A DNA stretch of 64,000 nucleotides, taken from assembly GCF_004135385.1 (NCBI RefSeq), contig NZ_CP035493.1, positions 1,364,001 through 1,428,000 of the forward strand, in the 5' to 3' direction. Shown piece by piece: positions 7,339 through 16,447 of the stretch. This stretch comes from Xylanimonas protaetiae. GTDB lineage: Bacteria > Actinomycetota > Actinomycetes > Actinomycetales > Cellulomonadaceae. Both the position numbers and the translations under genes were made by a program. Below the pieces are notes generated by a model. It was not told the DNA's origin. It was given only the letters and a program-made list of their open reading frames with translations, and searched no databases. Position 1 is the first letter of the stretch; the number at the start of each line of letters is the position of its first letter.

Positions 7339-9015
7339 TCAGCCCGCGAGCGCCCCGCTCACCACGTCCTTCGCCGACGCCTGCACCTCCGCGAGGTGCT
7401 CCGGCGACACGAAGCTCTCCGCGTAGATCTTGTACACGTCCTCGGTCCCGGACGGCCGGGCCGCGAACCACGCGTCCGCCGTCGTCACCTTGAGCCCGCC
7501 GATCTTGGCCCCGTTGCCGGGCGCCTCGGTGAGCCGGTCGGTGATCTCCTGCCCGGCCAGGGTGGTCGCGGTGACCTGCGACGGCGAGAGCGCCGCCAGC
7601 TTCGCCTTCTCCTCGCGCGACGCTGCGGCGTCGACGCGCGCGTACCAGCTCTCCCCGTACTGGGCGACGAGGTCACGGTGCAGCGACGACGGCGACTTCC
7701 CCGTCGTCGCGATGATCTCGGAAGCCAGCAGGGCGAGCAGGATGCCGTCCTTGTCGGTGGACCACACGCGCCCGTCGCGGCGCAGGAACGACGCCCCGGC
7801 GGACTCCTCGCCGCCGAACCCGACGGACCCGTCCAGCAGCCCGGGCACGAAGAACTTGAACCCGACGGGCACCTCGAGCACCTGCCGTCCGAGCCCGGCG
7901 CCCACGCGGTCGATGAGCGACGACGACACGAGCGTCTTCCCGATGGCCGCGTCGGAAGGCCAGGCGGGCCGCGCCCCGCCGTACAGGTACTGGATCGCGA
8001 CGGCGAGGTAGTGGTTGGGGTTCATGAGCCCGCCGTCGGGCGTGACGATGCCGTGCCGGTCGGAGTCGGCGTCGTTCCCGGTGGCGACGTCGAACAGCGC
8101 GTCGCCGGCCGCCATGCGCGAGACGAGCGAGGCCATGGCGTACGGCGACGAGCAGTCCATGCGGATCTTGCCGTCCCAGTCGAGCGTCATGAACGCCCAC
8201 CGCGGGTCCACCTGCGGGTTGACGACGGTGAGGTCGAGCCCGTGCCGCTCCGCGATCGCGCCCCAGTACTCGACGGAGGCGCCGCCGAGCGGGTCGGCGC
8301 CGATCCGCACCCCCGCGGAGCGGATCGCGTCGATGTCGAGCACGTTCGGCAGGTCGTCCACGTAGGTGGTCAGGAAGTCGTACCGGAACGTCGTGTCGGC
8401 CGCGATGGCGTGCTCGACGTCGACGCGCTTCACCTGCGCGACGCCGCCGCGCACGATCTCGTTCGCGCGGTTCGCGATCCACGACGTCGCGTCGGAGTCG
8501 GCGGGCCCGCCGTGCGGCGGGTTGTACTTGAAGCCGCCGTCGCGCGGCGGGTTGTGCGACGGCGTGACGACGATGCCGTCCGCCAGCCCGGACCCGGAGG
8601 TGCGCACGCCGGACGGCGACACGGCCCCGTTGTGCACGAGGATCGCGTGCGACACGGCGGGCGTCGGGGTGAACGAGTCGCGCGCGTCGATCATCACGGT
8701 GACGCCGTTCGCCGCGAGCACCTCGAGCGCGGACGTCCACGCGGGCAGCGACAGCGCGTGCGTGTCCCGCCCGATGAACAGCGGCCCGTCGGTGCCCTGC
8801 GCGGTGCGGTACTCGACGATGGCCTGCGTGATGGCGACGATGTGCGCCTCGTTGAACGCGTGGTCGAGCGACGACCCGCGGTGGCCCGACGTGCCGAAGA
8901 CGACCTGCTGCGCAGGGTCGTCGACGTCGGGCGTCAGGTCGTAGTACGCGCCGACCAGCAGGTCGACGTCGATGAGGTCCTCAGGAAGGGCAACCTGCCC
9001 GGCGCGTGCGTGCAT
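7339..9015 (-). CDS. pgm: phosphoglucomutase (alpha-D-glucose phosphate-specific)
   Basis: This 558-residue enzyme interconverts glucose 1-phosphate and glucose 6-phosphate for glycogen, trehalose and cell-wall precursor synthesis. Hallmarks are the active-site serine loop TPSHNPP, the metal-binding loop [10 protein letters not shown], the sugar loop [11 protein letters not shown] and the phosphate-binding RPSGTED near the C-terminus. The N-terminal [14 protein letters not shown] is typical of the PgmA family, and the length is normal. The ATG at 9015 is the family start. It is followed by the convergent acetyltransferase region, and the Bpa gene lies 83 bp upstream in the same orientation. 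Confidence 0.95.
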   Translation of the reverse strand: MHARAGQVALPEDLIDVDLLVGAYYDLTPDVDDPAQQVVFGTSGHRGSSLDHAFNEAHIVAITQAIVEYRTAQGTDGPLFIGRDTHALSLPAWTSALEVLAANGVTVMIDARDSFTPTPAVSHAILVHNGAVSPSGVRTSGSGLADGIVVTPSHNPPRDGGFKYNPPHGGPADSDATSWIANRANEIVRGGVAQVKRVDVEHAIAADTTFRYDFLTTYVDDLPNVLDIDAIRSAGVRIGADPLGGASVEYWGAIAERHGLDLTVVNPQVDPRWAFMTLDWDGKIRMDCSSPYAMASLVSRMAAGDALFDVATGNDADSDRHGIVTPDGGLMNPNHYLAVAIQYLYGGARPAWPSDAAIGKTLVSSSLIDRVGAGLGRQVLEVPVGFKFFVPGLLDGSVGFGGEESAGASFLRRDGRVWSTDKDGILLALLASEIIATTGKSPSSLHRDLVAQYGESWYARVDAAASREEKAKLAALSPSQVTATTLAGQEITDRLTEAPGNGAKIGGLKVTTADAWFAARPSGTEDVYKIYAESFVSPEHLAEVQASAKDVVSGALAG

Positions 9016-9098
9016 GGTCCCGATCCTGCCAGCGCCCGACGGCGCAGGCGCGACCGGGAGCCCAACTGTGCCGGGGAATGGTCGCCGGTTGGCCCGTC

Positions 9099-9674
9099 CT
9101 ACAGGTACTGCCCCGGCGAGGGTCGCCCGTCCTCGGTGTGGGCCGCCGCGTGCCCGCCGATCCCGGGCCCGGTCGCGCCGCCCGGGAACGCCCCCGGCGG
9201 CAGCCCGCGCCGCATCTGCGAGAGCTGCGCCTGCGCGGCCATCTGCTGGGCGACGAGCGCGGTCTGGATCCCGTGGAACAGCCCTTCGAGCCACCCCACG
9301 AGCTGCGCCTGGGCGATCCGCAGCTCCGCGTCCGACGGCGGCGTGCCGTCGTCGGCGAACGGCAGCGTGATGCGGTGCAGCTCGTCGACCAGGTCGGGGG
9401 ACAGGCCGTCCTCGAGCTCGTGGAGCGACCGCTCGTGGATCTCCGCGAGGCGCGAGCGGGCGGCGTCGTCGAGCGGGGCGTCGCGCACCTCGTCGAGCAG
9501 CCGCTTGATCATGCCGCCGATGCGCATGACCTTCGCGGGCTCCTCGATGCGTGAGACGTCGTCGTCGGTTTCAGGCTCGACCGTCGCATCGGGGACCTCC
9601 TCGCCCTCCGGCGTGACCACGCGGTGCTGTTCCGGCTGCTGCTCGTCGGCAGTGCTCTGCTCGGGCTCGCTCAT
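9099..9674 (-). CDS. bpa: bacterial proteasome activator (Bpa/PafE)
   Basis: This 191-residue protein has an acidic disordered N-terminus (about 1-45), a four-helix core (about 46-155, with [18 protein letters not shown] and the segment [20 protein letters not shown]) and a Gly/Pro-rich tail ending in GQYL. This family forms a dodecameric ring that opens the 20S proteasome gate without ATP, and the C-terminal GQYL docks between proteasome alpha subunits. The exact GQYL ending supports the call and implies that the genome encodes a 20S proteasome outside this window. The ATG at 9674 is the start that directly precedes the acidic segment. Confidence 0.9.
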   Translation of the reverse strand: MSEPEQSTADEQQPEQHRVVTPEGEEVPDATVEPETDDDVSRIEEPAKVMRIGGMIKRLLDEVRDAPLDDAARSRLAEIHERSLHELEDGLSPDLVDELHRITLPFADDGTPPSDAELRIAQAQLVGWLEGLFHGIQTALVAQQMAAQAQLSQMRRGLPPGAFPGGATGPGIGGHAAAHTEDGRPSPGQYL

Positions 9675-9728
9675 GCGCCCATCCTCGCGCGGACGGCGCG
9701 CGCGGGGCACCAGCAACGCGCCGCCCGG

Positions 9729-10706
9729 TCACGGCACCAGGAGCACCTTCCCGAACGCCTCGCCGCGTTCGAGCAGGCCGAGGGCGTCGTCGGCGTCGGC
9801 GAGCGGCAGGCGGGCGTGGACGACGGGCCGCACGCGTCCGTCCGCGACCATGGGCCACACGTGCTCGCGCACCGCGGCGACGATCGCCGCCTTCTCCTGG
9901 GCCGTCCGCGACCGCAGGAGGCTCCCGGTCACGACCGCGCGCTTGGCCATCAGCGCGCTCAGGTCGAGCTCCCCGCGTCGCCCGCGCTGCAGCCCGATGA
10001 CCACCAGCCGCCCGCCCGGCGCGAGCGCCCGGACGTTGTCGGCGAGCCCGCCGCCGCCCAGGACGTCGAGCACGACGTCCGCGCCGCGCCCTCCGGTCGC
10101 GTCCCGCACGGCCGCGACGACGTCGTCGGCCCGGTGGTCGACGACGACGTCGGCGCCGAGCGCGCGCACGCGCGCGACGCGTTCCGGACCTCCGGCGGTG
10201 GCGACGACGAACGCCCCGAGCGCCTTGGCGAGCTGGACGGCGACGCTCCCGACGCCGCCCGAGCCGCCCTGGACGAGCACGCGCTCCCGGGGGCGCAGGC
10301 GGGCGGTGTCCACGAGGTTGGTCCACGCGGTGCACACCGCCTCGGGCAGGGCCGCGGCGTCGACGAGCCCGACGCCGTCGGGCACGGGCAAGGTCTGCGC
10401 GGCGCGCACCACGGCGAGCTCGGCGTAGCCGCCGCCCTCGAGGAGGGCGACGACCTCGTCGCCGACACGCGGGGACGACACGCCGTGACCTGCGGCGATG
10501 ACGGTTCCGGAGACCTCCATGCCGGGCCAGGGCGGCGCACCCGCAGGTGGGGGATAGTTTCCCGCGCGTTGTAGCAGGTCAGCACGATTCACGCCACTCG
10601 CGGCAACCCGGACCAGGACCTCGCCGTCGTCCGGTTCGGGCGGATCTGTCACGATGAGGGCGAGTTTCCCTGCGCCTGCCTGGGAGGCTATCGTGACCGC
10701 TCGCAC
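9729..10706 (-). CDS. NAD(P)H:quinone oxidoreductase, medium-chain reductase family
   Basis: This 325-residue zinc-independent medium-chain dehydrogenase/reductase belongs to the quinone oxidoreductase/PIG3 type. The GroES-like domain carries SGVNRADLLQRAGNYPPP, and the Rossmann fold carries VLVQGGSGGVGSVAVQLAKALGA with the nucleotide-binding GGSGGVGS. VDHRADD follows. No structural-zinc cysteine cluster is present. The start is a GTG at 10706, 105 bp from the divergent cvn operon. It probably reduces quinones or enones using NADPH; the physiological substrate is not readable. Confidence 0.88.
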   Translation of the reverse strand: MRAVTIASQAGAGKLALIVTDPPEPDDGEVLVRVAASGVNRADLLQRAGNYPPPAGAPPWPGMEVSGTVIAAGHGVSSPRVGDEVVALLEGGGYAELAVVRAAQTLPVPDGVGLVDAAALPEAVCTAWTNLVDTARLRPRERVLVQGGSGGVGSVAVQLAKALGAFVVATAGGPERVARVRALGADVVVDHRADDVVAAVRDATGGRGADVVLDVLGGGGLADNVRALAPGGRLVVIGLQRGRRGELDLSALMAKRAVVTGSLLRSRTAQEKAAIVAAVREHVWPMVADGRVRPVVHARLPLADADDALGLLERGEAFGKVLLVP

Positions 10707-10811
10707 ACCCGGAGCCTACTCATGGGCGCCTGCGACTAGGGCAGACGGCGCCGGAGCCGTGCAAGCAGCGACGTGCCGCGGACACCCCGCGGGCGAAGGA
10801 AGGCAGGCCAC

Positions 10812-13800
10812 ATGCTCCGCAGGTTGGGTGTTCGCGGGAAGATCCTTGCGACTCTCGCCATGCCGATCCTCGTCCTCGCGCTCGCCGCGGGCTGGCTCTC
10901 GTGGGACTCGCTCAAGACGGCGCGGGCCGCCGACCAGACGGCACAGCTCGTCGCGAGCCTCGCGGAGCAGGACGGCGCGGGCACCGCGGCCGCGGCCATG
11001 CGCTCGCTCAACATCGCCGCCTCGATGGGCATCCCGGGCGCCAAGGAGGGCCTCGAGGCCGCCGTCGACCAGACGACGAAGGCGCTCGAGGCGCGTGACG
11101 CGGCCCTGCGAGAGGTGCCCACCGACGCCCTCGACGTGCGCGTGCGCCGCGCGATCTCCGCGACCCGCGCGGACATGCAGCAGATCGAGCGCCTCGAGGA
11201 GCAGATCGTCGCGGGCACGATCCCGGAGTCCGAGGCCACCAAGCAGTGGGGCGTCTACATCGACAACGCCCTCGCGGTCGCCCGCGAGCTCGGCGGCACC
11301 ACCGACAACCGCTCGCTGGCCCTCAGCCTCGACGCGTACGTGGCCATGGACGAGACGATGCTCGACGTCGTCCTGGAGCGCCCCATCGTGGGCGGCGTCC
11401 TGGCGGGCGCGGCGACCGGCCAGGTCGACCCCGCCGTCGCCCTGCGCGCGGCGAACACCATCGACGCGACCAACCGCCAGTTCGACGCCACCAAGGCCAT
11501 GCTCGACCGGCTCCCGAACGGTCACCGCCTGGCGGCCCTCGACGGCGACCTCGGCGCGGTCCGCAACGCCGTCGGCCGCATGGACCCGTCCGCGCTCGAC
11601 CCGGCGGCGGCCGCCCAGTGGAGCCAGCTGACCCAGGACTGGGTCACGCAGTCGCAGCCCATCCGTGACAGCGTGCGTGACGAGACGTCCGCGTACGCGC
11701 AGTGGCTCGCCGACCAGGCGCGCACCCAGGCGATCACCACGGGCGCCGCCGCGTTCGGCATCCTCGCGCTGTCGCTCATCATCGCCCTGACGGTCGCCCG
11801 CCGGATCGTGAACCCGCTGCGCCGCCTCACGACGGCCACCGGCGAGATCCGCGACCGCCTGCCGCAGATGGTCGAGCAGATGGCCGTGCCCGGCCAGACG
11901 TCGACCATCGACCTGTTCGAGATCCCGGTCGAGTCTCGCGACGAGATCGGCCGCCTCGCCCAGTCCTTCAACGACGTCAACGCCACCACCGTGCAGGTGG
12001 CCCGCGAGCAGGCCGCCCTGCGCGGCTCCATCGCCGAGATGTTCGTCAACGTCGCCCGCCGCGACCAGGTGCTCCTCAACCGCCAGCTGGCGTTCCTCGA
12101 CGAGCTCGAGCGCTCCGAGGAGGACCCGTCGACGCTGTCGAACCTCTTCCGCCTCGACCACCTCGCCACCCGGATGCGCCGCAACGCCGAGTCGCTCCTC
12201 GTCCTCGCGGGCATCGACACCGGCCGCCGCGTGCGCCAGCCGATGCCGGTGTCCGACGTGATCCGTACGGCGTCCTCCGAGATCGAGCTGTACGACCGCG
12301 TGCGCCTCGACCTCCAGGTCGACCCGCTCATGCTGGGCCACAACGCCCTCAACGCCGCCCACCTCCTGGCGGAGCTGCTCGAGAACGCGACGATGTTCTC
12401 CGAGCCGCACACCCCGGTCGAGGTCGCCACGGCCCACGACTACCGCGGCGTCGTCGTCACGGTCCGCGACCACGGCCTGGGCATGACGCCCGAGGAGATC
12501 GCGGACGCGAACACGAAGGTCGCGTCCCGCTCCGCGCAGGACGCCGTCGGCGCGCAACGCCTGGGCCTCTACGTCGTCGGCCGCCTCGCTGACCGCCTCG
12601 GCGCGGCCATCGCGTTCAGCAGCGGCCCCGACGGCACGGGCACGATGGTCACGGTCGTCTTCCCGGCCGGCCTGTTCCTGCCCGACGACGCCGTGCCCCT
12701 GCCCCAGCCGACGGACCCGCTCGAGGCCGGCACGCAGCGCGAGGCCGCGAGCCTCGGCCAGTCGGCGGCCCTCGGCCAGGTGTCTGCGCCGGCGCCGCTG
12801 TTCGCCGACCCGGCCCCGGTCTTCGCGGACCCCGCTCCCGCCTACGCCGACGCCGCCCCGCTGGCCGCCTTCGGCCAGGTCGCCCAGGAGGCGCTGACCT
12901 CCGCGCAGGCCCTGGCCCCGGAGCCGCCGCTCGCGGTGCCCGTCGACCTCGACGCGCTGACGGACGGCACGACGGCGACGGGCATGCCGCGCCGGCGCAC
13001 CGCCCGGCCGGAGCCCGAGGCGGCGTCCGACGCGCTCGTGCTGCCGCCGCTCGAGACGCCGGACCTGCCGCTCGACCTCTCCAACGAGTCCTGGGTGTCG
13101 AACGAGTCCTGGGTCCCGCCGGCCGACGTCGAGGCGAGCGAGCGCGCGCTGCCGAGCCGCCAGCGCGCCGAGGCCGTGGCGGCGCCCGAGCCCGAGCTGC
13201 CCAGCACGCCCGTGCTCGCCGTCGAGCAGCGCTCCGCGCTGTTCGCGAGCTTCCGCTCGCTGGGCGAGCTCGACGACACCGTGACGGGCACGCTCCACCT
13301 CGAGGCGAGCGCCGAGGACCCGGCCACGGTCCCGGCACCGTTCGCGGTGGACGCGGCGCCCGCCCCGCTCGCCCCGGCCCCGCTCGCCCCGGCCCCGTTC
13401 ACCCCGGCCCCGCTCGCCCCGGCCCCGTTCACCCCGGTGACGCCCGTCCTCGCGGCGCCGGCTCCGGTTCCCGCGCCCGTCGCGGCGGAGGCTGCCCCGG
13501 CGTTCGAGGCGCTCATGGCCGACCTCCCGACCCGCCGTACGGTGCGCGAGCAGACGGTGCGCGAGCAGCACGCCCTCCCCGACCGCCGGCGCGGGCTCTT
13601 CGGCCGCCGCCCCCAGGACGAGACGGCCACGTCGGCCATCCCGCTCCAGGCCGCCGACGGGCCTGCCGCCGCGGCCTTCGTCGCGCCCGCGCCCGTCGCG
13701 CCGCTCCCGGCCTTCGACCGCGGCGCGTTCCCGCCCGTCACGGCCCCGGCCCCCGCCCCGCTGCCGTTCGCGGCGCAGCCCGCAGCCCCGGCCTCCGCCC

Positions 13801-14357
13801 CGGCGCCGCTGCGCCCGTTCGCCGCCCAGGACGTCCGGCCGGAAGCCCCGTACGACGCCCCGACGCCGGTCGCGGCGCCCACGATGGCCGACGAGCCGGT
13901 CGTGCGCGACGCGTGGTCCGGCGGGACGACGGCCAGCAGCTCGCACGGCGGCTCCGCGCTGCCGCTGCGCTCGTCGTCGGCGGACGCCCTGACCGACCCG
14001 CTGGACCCGTACGCCATCCCCGACACCGTGGAGGCACGCTCGGAGTGGATGGCCTCGGCCGTCCTCTACGAGGAGATGTCGTCCCTGCTGCGGCGCGGGG
14101 TCTTCGAGGAGAAGTCCGTGACCCAGAACGACGACACCTACCGCCCGGTCTCGGCTGCTCCCGCCGCCGACACCTCAGGCCTGGTCCGTCGCACGTCGCG
14201 CCCGACCGTCAACCCGGCGACCGACCGTTTCACCGCCCGCATCGAGCGGGACCCCGAGCAGCTTCGCTCGCGGCTGTCGGCGTTCCAGTCCGCGACTACC
14301 CGTGGCCGGTCCGCGACCGAGGGCGAAGGGCCCTCGACGTGGGCCCCGGCACCGTGA
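10812..14357 (+). CDS. cvnA: conservon sensor histidine kinase (CvnA-like) with long Pro/Ala tail
   Basis: The protein has 1181 residues. A transmembrane segment near 9-30 is followed by an extracytoplasmic helical domain of the nitrate/nitrite-sensing type (about 35-300), a second membrane segment near 307-330, HAMP (about 331-400), a dimerisation helix with LDHLATRMRRNAESLL (about 449) and an HATPase domain (N box LLENATMF near 522, G1 box DHGLGMT near 554, GTGTMVTVVFPAG near 606-618). Residues 620-1181 are Pro/Ala-rich with short repeats (APAPLAPAPFTP units, 13366-13435). A strong GGAAGG site precedes the ATG. It is the first gene of a cvnABCD set that signals through a Ras-like GTPase. 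Confidence 0.9.
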   Translation: MLRRLGVRGKILATLAMPILVLALAAGWLSWDSLKTARAADQTAQLVASLAEQDGAGTAAAAMRSLNIAASMGIPGAKEGLEAAVDQTTKALEARDAALREVPTDALDVRVRRAISATRADMQQIERLEEQIVAGTIPESEATKQWGVYIDNALAVARELGGTTDNRSLALSLDAYVAMDETMLDVVLERPIVGGVLAGAATGQVDPAVALRAANTIDATNRQFDATKAMLDRLPNGHRLAALDGDLGAVRNAVGRMDPSALDPAAAAQWSQLTQDWVTQSQPIRDSVRDETSAYAQWLADQARTQAITTGAAAFGILALSLIIALTVARRIVNPLRRLTTATGEIRDRLPQMVEQMAVPGQTSTIDLFEIPVESRDEIGRLAQSFNDVNATTVQVAREQAALRGSIAEMFVNVARRDQVLLNRQLAFLDELERSEEDPSTLSNLFRLDHLATRMRRNAESLLVLAGIDTGRRVRQPMPVSDVIRTASSEIELYDRVRLDLQVDPLMLGHNALNAAHLLAELLENATMFSEPHTPVEVATAHDYRGVVVTVRDHGLGMTPEEIADANTKVASRSAQDAVGAQRLGLYVVGRLADRLGAAIAFSSGPDGTGTMVTVVFPAGLFLPDDAVPLPQPTDPLEAGTQREAASLGQSAALGQVSAPAPLFADPAPVFADPAPAYADAAPLAAFGQVAQEALTSAQALAPEPPLAVPVDLDALTDGTTATGMPRRRTARPEPEAASDALVLPPLETPDLPLDLSNESWVSNESWVPPADVEASERALPSRQRAEAVAAPEPELPSTPVLAVEQRSALFASFRSLGELDDTVTGTLHLEASAEDPATVPAPFAVDAAPAPLAPAPLAPAPFTPAPLAPAPFTPVTPVLAAPAPVPAPVAAEAAPAFEALMADLPTRRTVREQTVREQHALPDRRRGLFGRRPQDETATSAIPLQAADGPAAAAFVAPAPVAPLPAFDRGAFPPVTAPAPAPLPFAAQPAAPASAPAPLRPFAAQDVRPEAPYDAPTPVAAPTMADEPVVRDAWSGGTTASSSHGGSALPLRSSSADALTDPLDPYAIPDTVEARSEWMASAVLYEEMSSLLRRGVFEEKSVTQNDDTYRPVSAAPAADTSGLVRRTSRPTVNPATDRFTARIERDPEQLRSRLSAFQSATTRGRSATEGEGPSTWAPAP

Positions 14358-14395
14358 ATGATGGCGACCGTCCGGCGCCCTGACCAGGAGGAATC

Positions 14396-14845
14396 GTGAC
14401 CCTCAGCACTGAAGCGACCAACTTCGGGTGGCTTCTCGACAACTTCGTGCGCACCGTGCCCGGGAGCCGCCACACCTTGGTGGTGTCGGCCGACGGCCTG
14501 CTCATGGCGATGTCCGACCAGCTCGACCGCGTCAGCGGCGACCAGCTCGCGGCGATCGTCTCGGGCATGTCGAGCCTGACCCGCGGTGCGTCCCGCCAGC
14601 TCCACGGCGGCAACGTGCGGCAGGCCGTCGTCGAGATGGACAACGGCTTCCTGTTCCTGATGAACGTCTCGAACGGCTCGGTCCTGGCCGTCGTGGCCGA
14701 GGCGTCGTGCGACATCGGCCTCATCGGCTACGAGATGGCGCTGCTCGTCGCGCGGACGGAGCAGACGCTCACGCCGCAGCTGATCTCGGAGATGCGCGGC
14801 AACCTCCCGGTCGAGGGTGCCCAGCGCACGGCCTCGGTGGGATGA
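14396..14845 (+). CDS. cvnB: Roadblock/LC7 domain protein (CvnB-like)
   Basis: This 149-residue single Roadblock/LC7 domain protein contains NFGWLLDNFVRTVPGSRHTLVVSADGLLMAMS and a second half with DNGFLFLMNVSNGSVLAVVAE. In conservons this protein partners the small GTPase and acts as its regulator, as MglB does for MglA. The GTG start at 14396 has an excellent ribosome binding site (CAGGAGGA, 5 bases upstream), 38 bp after the kinase stop. Gene order kinase-Roadblock-DUF742-GTPase confirms the family assignment. Confidence 0.93.
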   Translation: MTLSTEATNFGWLLDNFVRTVPGSRHTLVVSADGLLMAMSDQLDRVSGDQLAAIVSGMSSLTRGASRQLHGGNVRQAVVEMDNGFLFLMNVSNGSVLAVVAEASCDIGLIGYEMALLVARTEQTLTPQLISEMRGNLPVEGAQRTASVG

Positions 14846-14856
14846 GGTAGACGACG

Positions 14857-15279
14857 ATGCCCTACGGTCCTCAGGGGTCCGGCTACCTCGGTTCCCACTC
14901 GGCCGACGCCTACGAGGCGGCCACGGTCCGCCCGTACGCCGTCACCGGCGGGCGCGTGCAGTCGGCGCTGTCCGACCTGCCCCTCGAGGCGCTCGTCGAG
15001 GTCCTGCCGGGCGCCGTCTCGGGCTACGGCCTGACGCCGGAGAAGCGCGCGATCCTCCAGCACGCCGCGCACACGTACGTCTCGATCGCCGAGCTCTCGG
15101 CCCTGCTGCGCCTCCCGTTGGGCGTCGTCCGCATCCTCGTGGCCGACCTGCAGGAAGCGGGTCACCTCACGGTGCACACCTCGACCCCGGTGAACGTGCA
15201 CACCGGGCACGGCAGCACCCACTCGGGCCTGTCCCTCAGCGTCTTGGAGAGTGTTCTCAATGGCATTTCCGCCCTCTGA
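14857..15279 (+). CDS. cvnC: DUF742 protein (CvnC-like)
   Basis: This 140-residue DUF742 protein has the typical N-terminal RPYAVTGGRV segment, followed by a winged-helix-like domain with ALLRLPLGVVRILVADLQEAGHL (about 87-109). It is the third conserved member of the conservon and is thought to work in the membrane-associated GTPase complex; its biochemical role is not established. It begins 11 bp after cvnB, and its end overlaps the cvnD start by 20 bp. Confidence 0.93.
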   Translation: MPYGPQGSGYLGSHSADAYEAATVRPYAVTGGRVQSALSDLPLEALVEVLPGAVSGYGLTPEKRAILQHAAHTYVSIAELSALLRLPLGVVRILVADLQEAGHLTVHTSTPVNVHTGHGSTHSGLSLSVLESVLNGISAL

Positions 15280-16162
15280 CCGCGTGAACGGCCAGGCGAG
15301 CGGCAGCATCGCACCCGCCTGGGCCCCCGTCAGCGGGGGTGCGACGCCGAGCCCGGCGCCCGCGGCCCCGCCCGCGAACCCCGCGCGCACGAGCGTCCTC
15401 GGGGGCGCCGCTCCCGCCGCCACGTTCGCCCCGACGACGTCGGCCGCGCCGGCCCGCCCGGCTGCCCCGGCGGCGGCGCCCGTCGCGACCGTCTCGGCAC
15501 CGCCGCAGCAGCCCGCCGTCGGCACCGGCACCGCGCCGCTCCCGCAGGCCCAGGCCCGCCCGGTCGCCGTGGAGCCCGCGGCCCCGGCCGCGCCGCGCAC
15601 GGCCCCGACGGTCGTCAAGATCGTGGTCGCGGGTGGCTTCGCCGTCGGCAAGACGACGTTCATCGGCTCCATCTCCGACGTCGAGCCCCTGAACACCGAG
15701 GCCGCGATGACGGAGCACTCGGTGGGTGTCGACGACGCCGGCGGCGTCACGGACCGCAAGGTCACGACGACCGTCGCCATGGACTTCGGCCGCGTCTCCC
15801 TGCCGGGCAACCTGTGGCTGTACCTGTTCGGCACGCCCGGCCAGGACCGCTTCCTGTTCATGTGGGACGACCTGGTGCGTGGCGCGATCGGCGCCGTCGT
15901 CCTGGTCGACACGGACCGGCTCGAGCAGTGCTTCCCGGCGATCGACTACTTCGAGTCCCGCAACATCCCGTTCGTCGTGGGGGTCAACTGCTTCGACGGC
16001 GTCGCGAAGCACCGCCTGGAGGACGTGCGCGAGGCGCTCCAGATCCCGGCGCACGTGCCGATGCTCTACACGGACGCGCGCTCGCGCGCGGCCACCAAGC
16101 AGACGCTCATCTCGCTCGTGCAGCTCGCGATGCGTCAGCTCCGCTCGGGCTCCGCCGTCTGA
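15260..16162 (+). CDS. cvnD: conservon Ras-like GTPase (CvnD-like) with Pro/Ala N-terminal extension
   Basis: This 300-residue GTP-binding protein has its P-loop, GGFAVGKTTF, at about 125-134. The switch II region is LFGTPGQDRFLFMWDDL, and the base-recognition segment is VGVNCFDG, the Cvn-type variant of NKxD. Usual CvnD proteins are about 190 residues with the P-loop near the N-terminus. Here about 115 residues of Ala/Pro-rich low-complexity sequence precede it. The ATG at 15260 lies within the end of cvnC (20-bp overlap), implying translational coupling. A hairpin terminator follows at 16184-16212. Confidence 0.92.
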   Translation: MAFPPSDRVNGQASGSIAPAWAPVSGGATPSPAPAAPPANPARTSVLGGAAPAATFAPTTSAAPARPAAPAAAPVATVSAPPQQPAVGTGTAPLPQAQARPVAVEPAAPAAPRTAPTVVKIVVAGGFAVGKTTFIGSISDVEPLNTEAAMTEHSVGVDDAGGVTDRKVTTTVAMDFGRVSLPGNLWLYLFGTPGQDRFLFMWDDLVRGAIGAVVLVDTDRLEQCFPAIDYFESRNIPFVVGVNCFDGVAKHRLEDVREALQIPAHVPMLYTDARSRAATKQTLISLVQLAMRQLRSGSAV

Positions 16163-16183
16163 GCGTCCCGCGCACCGCGGGGC

Positions 16184-16212
16184 GGGCCCGCAGCCGGTCT
16201 GGCTGCGGGCCC
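16184..16212 (+). terminator. cvn operon terminator hairpin
   Basis: GGGCCCGCAGCC (16184-16195) and GGCTGCGGGCCC (16201-16212) form a perfect 12-bp stem with a GGTCT loop, 21 bp after the cvnD stop. There is no U-tract, which is common for GC-rich actinobacteria. Confidence 0.75.
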
Positions 16213-16265
16213 GTCGCCGTCTCGCCACTAGACTGGCCCGCGCCGTGGCCCTGGGCCGACGGCGA

Positions 16266-16350
16266 GGAGGGCTGACCGAGCGGCCGAAGGTGACGGTCTT
16301 GAAAACCGTTGTGCAGCAATGCACCGCGGGTTCGAATCCCGCGCCCTCCG
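16266..16350 (+). tRNA. tRNA-Ser (UGA anticodon)
   Basis: This is an 85-nt class II tRNA. The acceptor stem GGAGGGC (16266-16272) pairs with GCCCTCC (16343-16349), followed by discriminator G. The anticodon loop CTTGAAA gives anticodon TGA. A long variable arm follows, and GGTTCGAATCC forms the T loop. The CCA end is not encoded. The anticodon and the long variable arm identify serine. Confidence 0.95.
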
Positions 16351-16357
16351 CGTGCGT

Positions 16358-16389
16358 GGCCCGCCCGCCGGATCACCGGTGGGCGGGCC
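16358..16389 (+). terminator. hairpin after tRNA-Ser
   Basis: GGCCCGCCCGCCGG (16358-16371) pairs with CCGGTGGGCGGGCC (16376-16389), with one G-T pair, around an ATCA loop, 7 bp after the tRNA. It probably ends the tRNA transcript. Confidence 0.65.
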
Positions 16390-16447
16390 CGCGTTCGACG
16401 CACGCCTCACGCTGCAGAGCCGCGTGCGCACGGAGGATCATGGCCCC

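Noticed and set aside
10716-13946. Long minus-strand open frame opposite cvnA (over 1000 codons)
   Set aside because: Arg/Gly/Ala-rich shadow of the kinase gene on the other strand; no domain motif, and open frames this long are common in such GC-rich DNA.
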